From Mycocentrospora acerina (lineage: Eukaryota > Ascomycota > Dothideomycetes > Pleosporales): a stretch of 64,000 bases of DNA. The translations under genes and the position numbers were made by a program. Shown piece after piece: positions 60,646-64,000 of the stretch (positions are counted from its first letter, which is position 1; each line of letters opens with the position of its first letter). The DNA lies in assembly GCA_022701365.1 (NCBI GenBank), contig JAKUHH010000056.1:1-64000 (forward strand), written 5' to 3'. The notes below the pieces were generated by a model. The model saw only the letters and a program-made list of their open reading frames with translations. It ran no database searches and was not told the DNA's origin.

Positions 60646-61429
60646 GAGGAGGAGGGGCAGCAACAAGGGCATAGCAGAGACACTAGGTGCTGCAGTGTAT
60701 AGCCTTCCTTAGCGTTACAGGAGCAGAGTTAGACTGCTTCTAGCAAGGCATTGTTAACTAAGGCAAGTGCTACAGCTGTTAGCAGTGTTAGGTAAGCTAG
60801 CTGTACTATGCAATAAGAGAGGATATTAATAAGCTTTGCTAGTAGCTAAACATAGTAGTGCTAATTACAAGGGTAGCTGCGCAAGAGAAGGCAGGAGAAG
60901 GAGCAGATATTATTTAGCAGTGTAGCTATGTAGGAGAGTTAGGCAGAGACTAGAGGGAGACTAGAGGGAGTACACACGCTAGATTAGTAAGCAACATGCA
61001 TATTAAGTGCAAGAAGAGTACTTTAGCAACGCTATAGTAGTTGCAGTCTGTATTGCGCTATTCTGTTAGTGCTATTAAGAGACTTAGCAGTTAGTACAGA
61101 GAGTTGCAAAGGCATGCAAAGTTATATTGCACATAGTATAAAGAGATTATATAAAAAGGTTAAACTATAAGTAGATAAAGAGAGAGAATAGATACACTAT
61201 ACACCCTTTATAAGTACTAGCAGCTAGCTAATACTAAAGCAAAAACTTATAAGACCTTTCTTTTCCTTACTAGTAAATTATTAGTACTTAGTTGCTTTAT
61301 ATATAACTAAAGCTTCTCTTTTAGAGCTTCTTTATGCATACTAAAACACCTATATTTGCAGCCTCTATAGCCTACTAAATGCTTAGCAGCTAAGTGTCTT
61401 AGATCTTATATATCTTATTCTCCTAGATG
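60646..61429. other. AT-rich, no gene seen
   Basis: RIP-type DNA; a small tandem (GAGACTAGAGG twice near 60946-60970) is the only structure noticed. Confidence 0.45.
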
Positions 61430-62500
61430 CGTTAGAGACTAAGTATAAGCAAGTAGTTGCGCTCTGCAAGCATTAGGCTGCCCCTAATAAGACTCTAGCA
61501 GTTAACTATGTCTTAAGCATGCTTACTGCAGTAATAGACACTAAGAGGAGTTATAAGTATATTTATTATAAAGGGAATGCTTATTAAGGGCATGCTATTT
61601 AGCTAGGTCTATAGAAGAGAGCAGCAGCTATAAAAGAGATTAAATAAGTTACCCTTACTAATATTATAAGAGGCAGTAATAGTAAAGCTAGCTTACTCTA
61701 CTATATAGGTAGCCTGCTGCCTTACTAGCACTTAGAATTAATTAGGACTAATTTAGGTAATGCTAAGAAGCACCTTAGGCAGCATAGGCAGGCCTTACAG
61801 ATATACAATAGGCAGCGCTTAGTGCGTGTAGCCTATAAGGAGCAGGCAGCTAAGAGCCTTAATATAGGCAAGAGTAAGGCAAAACTGCTTAAGAATATAA
61901 GCTTAGGCAGCTAGTAGCAAGGTATTAATAAAACATGCAGATATGTTTATAATAATATAGCTAGTAAGTAAGAGTAGGCAGTACATGCTGTACAGGACTA
62001 ACAGGCGCTCCTAAGGCAGGAATGTTATAAAGATATAGATAGCAAAAATGCAGTTATAAGTCTGTAGCATAGCTAAGAGTGCCTAAATCTAGTTAATAAA
62101 GAAAGTCTCTGTAATATTAGTGCACAGTTAATAAACCTGCTAAGTTAGAGTACCTACTAGGTAGATAGTAAGGCCTTTGCTAGTAAGTATAAAGAGAAAG
62201 TTAATATTAAGGAAGCTCTAGACAGTGTTAACGCCTATGCAGATACTAGCACTAATAGCCTGCTTTACACTTACAATTAGGCAACTAGAGGCTGTGCTAA
62301 GCTTAAGCATATTCTTGCTAAGCTTAAGGGCAGCTATCTAGAGCATAAGGGTAGTGTTATAGCAATAGGCTGTATTGCTAGTATTATACACGCCTACTAT
62401 ATGCTAGAAGGCAGCATTAAGCTTACTAGTAGTGCAGAAGTAGACTATAGTAAGCGTTTAAGCAAAGTAAGAGTAAAGAGAACTGTAGAAAGCATTAGCA
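61430..62500 (+). pseudogene. Long RIP-degraded ORF, unknown family
   Basis: A single plus-strand protein can be followed for about 350 codons if TAA/TAG are read as former Gln/Trp. Legible pieces are LLDALETEYKQVVALCKH, QLINLLS, VNIKEALDSVNAYADTSTNS and LAKLKGSYLEHKGS. The composition is helical and Lys/Ala/Leu-rich. I recognise no polymerase, integrase or transposase motif. It is flanked by minisatellites, so it may belong to a repeat family not covered by the Copia, Gypsy and LINE elements here. Confidence 0.45.
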
Positions 62501-62718
62501 TTATACTAAAGTAAAAGAGAAAAGAGCAAAGGAAGGCAGCTTAGCAGACTTATAAGCACATATGTGTTGCAGTTAGATAGGCGTAGTTAAAGTAAAGGCA
62601 AAGAGAACTGTAGAAAGCATTAGCATTACGCTAAAGTAGAGAGAAAAGAAGTAGAGGAAGGCAGCTTAGCAGATATACAAGCACATGTGTGTTGCAGTTA
62701 GATAGGTATAGTTAAGGT
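62475..62718 (+). repeat. 125-bp tandem duplication
   Basis: AAAGAGAACTGTAGAAAGCA begins unit 1 at 62475 and unit 2 at 62600; both end in TTGCAGTTAGATAGG plus a few bases. The units differ by scattered substitutions. The duplication overlaps the 3' end of the degraded ORF. Confidence 0.85.
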
Positions 62719-62882
62719 AGGTATTAAAAAGTAGTTGCTGTAAGTATAGAGTGTTGTAGTAGTTAGTATTAAAGGTAGTAGTAGTAGTAAGAGGAGAGAA
62801 GGATTGCAGCAGCTAAAGTAAAGGTATATATAGCTGCTAGCAGCAAGCTAGCAAGATTTAAGCACTCCTATAATGCTACGCT

Positions 62883-62984
62883 TCTCTCTTACTAGCATGT
62901 CTCTCTTACTAGCACGTCTCTCTTACTAGCATGTCTCTTTTACTAGCATATCTCTCTTACTAGTACATCTCTCTTACTAGCACT
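62883..62984. repeat. 17-bp minisatellite, six copies
   Basis: Unit TCTCTCTTACTAGCATG repeated head to tail with single-base variants (CACG, CATA, TACA endings). Confidence 0.92.
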
Positions 62985-63064
62985 TTACACAGCTATTAGT
63001 GTTAGGTAGCTGCAGTCTTATAAGGAGGCGTGTAGGATAATAGCCTTATGCCTTATCCCCTCTA

Positions 63065-63288
63065 GTCTGTTTATAGTCTATTTATAGTCTATTTACAGTC
63101 TATTTATAGTATATTTACAGTCTATTTACTATCTATTTATAGTTTATTTATAGTCTATTTATTGTCTATTTACAGTCTGTTTATAGTCTGTTTACTGTCT
63201 ATTTATAGTCTGTTTATAGTTTATTTATAGTCTATTTATAGTTTATTTATAGTCTATTTACAGCCTACTTACTGTCTATTTATAGTCC
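63065..63288. repeat. 11-bp minisatellite, about twenty copies
   Basis: Unit TCTATTTATAG with variants TCTGTTTATAG, TCTATTTACAG and TCTATTTACTG. Array length is about 224 bp. Confidence 0.92.
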
Positions 63289-64000
63289 TTTAATATATAG
63301 CTAATCTGCGCCTACTCTTTATAGAAACAGGGCAGCAGCATACGCTTACTACCTTGCACCTGCTATATTGCGTACCCTACAGACACACTATATTAAGGTA
63401 TATAATAGAGCAGAGTCTAGGCTTAGACGCAAGTCTATAAGAGGTATTATTAAGTATAGTAAGAGCTACACTTTTATAAGGGCGCATATAGTAATCTTAT
63501 TCTAGACTAGCGCTAAATTCTATCTAAGCTAGGACGTAACTCTATTATTAGCTTACTACCTACTATTGCATCTGCAGTGTACTCTGCCCTACATACACAG
63601 CTACTAGCACCTAGCGCTTACACTTAACTATGTCCTCTCCTGCCTGCAGTATTATGTTTCTAGCATCTGCTATAGACAGTGCTGCTAGTGTGTTTAACAG
63701 CAGCCTTTGCAGCTTCCTTCTGTTATGCAACTATAATATTGCTGCTTACTACTAGTACTAGCTACTAAATAAAGACTATAAGTAACTGTTTTTTTAGCAA
63801 GTTTAATTATTATAGTACAGCTGTTAACTCTTATCTCTTTACAGCACTAGTTAGCTCTTTCTAGGTAAAGACAGCGTATGCTAGCCTATCTTAGTTGTGC
63901 ACTTGCTTATTGCAGCTATCTAGCTAATTAGAAAAATGCTTACAGAAGATATACTGCTAGCTTATATATAAGAGCAGCTTGTCTCTGCTACTTAGGATTG
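63289..64000. other. RIP-type DNA to the window end
   Basis: No LTR, domain or gene recognised; the region may continue a larger repeat beyond the window. Confidence 0.45.

Noticed and set aside
60300..60702. Four overlapping open frames of Ala-Ile, Pro-Ser, His-Arg or Ala-Met repeats
   Set aside because: They exist only because the hexanucleotide array lacks stops; no flanking coding sequence.
62883..63288. Regular repeats considered as a CRISPR array
   Set aside because: Units of 17 and 11 bp are head to tail with no unique spacers, and the genome is fungal: minisatellites.

Overview
The window is fungal nuclear DNA from a filamentous ascomycete (Pezizomycotina). Short introns of 50-115 bp with GTAAGT-like donors, LysM proteins, a class V chitinase, a GH78 rhamnosidase and a NACHT-ankyrin receptor all point that way. 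Large AT-rich blocks hold retrotransposons whose CAA, CAG and TGG codons have become stops, the signature of repeat-induced point mutation (RIP). Alternating gene-rich and RIP-degraded AT-rich segments fit a Dothideomycete such as a Pleosporales species, but the species cannot be fixed from this sequence.

Layout. 1-1.9 kb is AT-rich and gene-free, with a 189-bp duplication around a single N that looks like an assembly join. 1.9-20 kb is a normal-composition island. It carries a six-LysM secreted protein, a small unknown gene, a second (five-LysM) gene, a divergently placed killer-toxin-like chitinase with CBM18 and GH18 domains, and a two-exon alpha-L-rhamnosidase. The second LysM gene has a nonsense codon plus a frameshift, and the chitinase has two in-frame stops, so the chitin-directed pair looks non-functional. 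20.6-28.2 kb is AT-rich but holds a possible small secreted ORF, a single-exon two-TM protein (DUF6601-like) and an intact six-exon NLR-type protein with esterase, NACHT and ankyrin domains.

28.2-51.2 kb is retrotransposon debris: an unidentified RIP-degraded ORF, a complete Copia element with 316-bp LTRs, a truncated reverse-strand Gypsy element, a complete reverse-strand Gypsy element with 288-bp LTRs and a perfect 5-bp target duplication, and a 5'-truncated LINE. The complete Gypsy element carries an antisense, probably spliced accessory ORF with a CxxC...C motif and a coiled coil.

51.7-53.6 kb is an intact five-exon gene encoding a 548-residue protein with four ZZ-type zinc fingers. Every finger is split at the same point by a phase-1 intron, so the array grew by exon duplication. 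54-64 kb is again AT-rich: a possible tail-anchored small ORF, a GC-rich 300-bp island that escaped RIP, nested Copia/Gypsy fragments, a three-copy interspersed repeat, a long RIP-degraded ORF of unknown identity, and several micro- and minisatellites.

Functionally, the normal-composition island concerns chitin and plant-cell-wall polysaccharides. The two intact multi-exon genes inside AT-rich DNA (NLR and ZZ array) are candidate fast-evolving recognition or signalling proteins.
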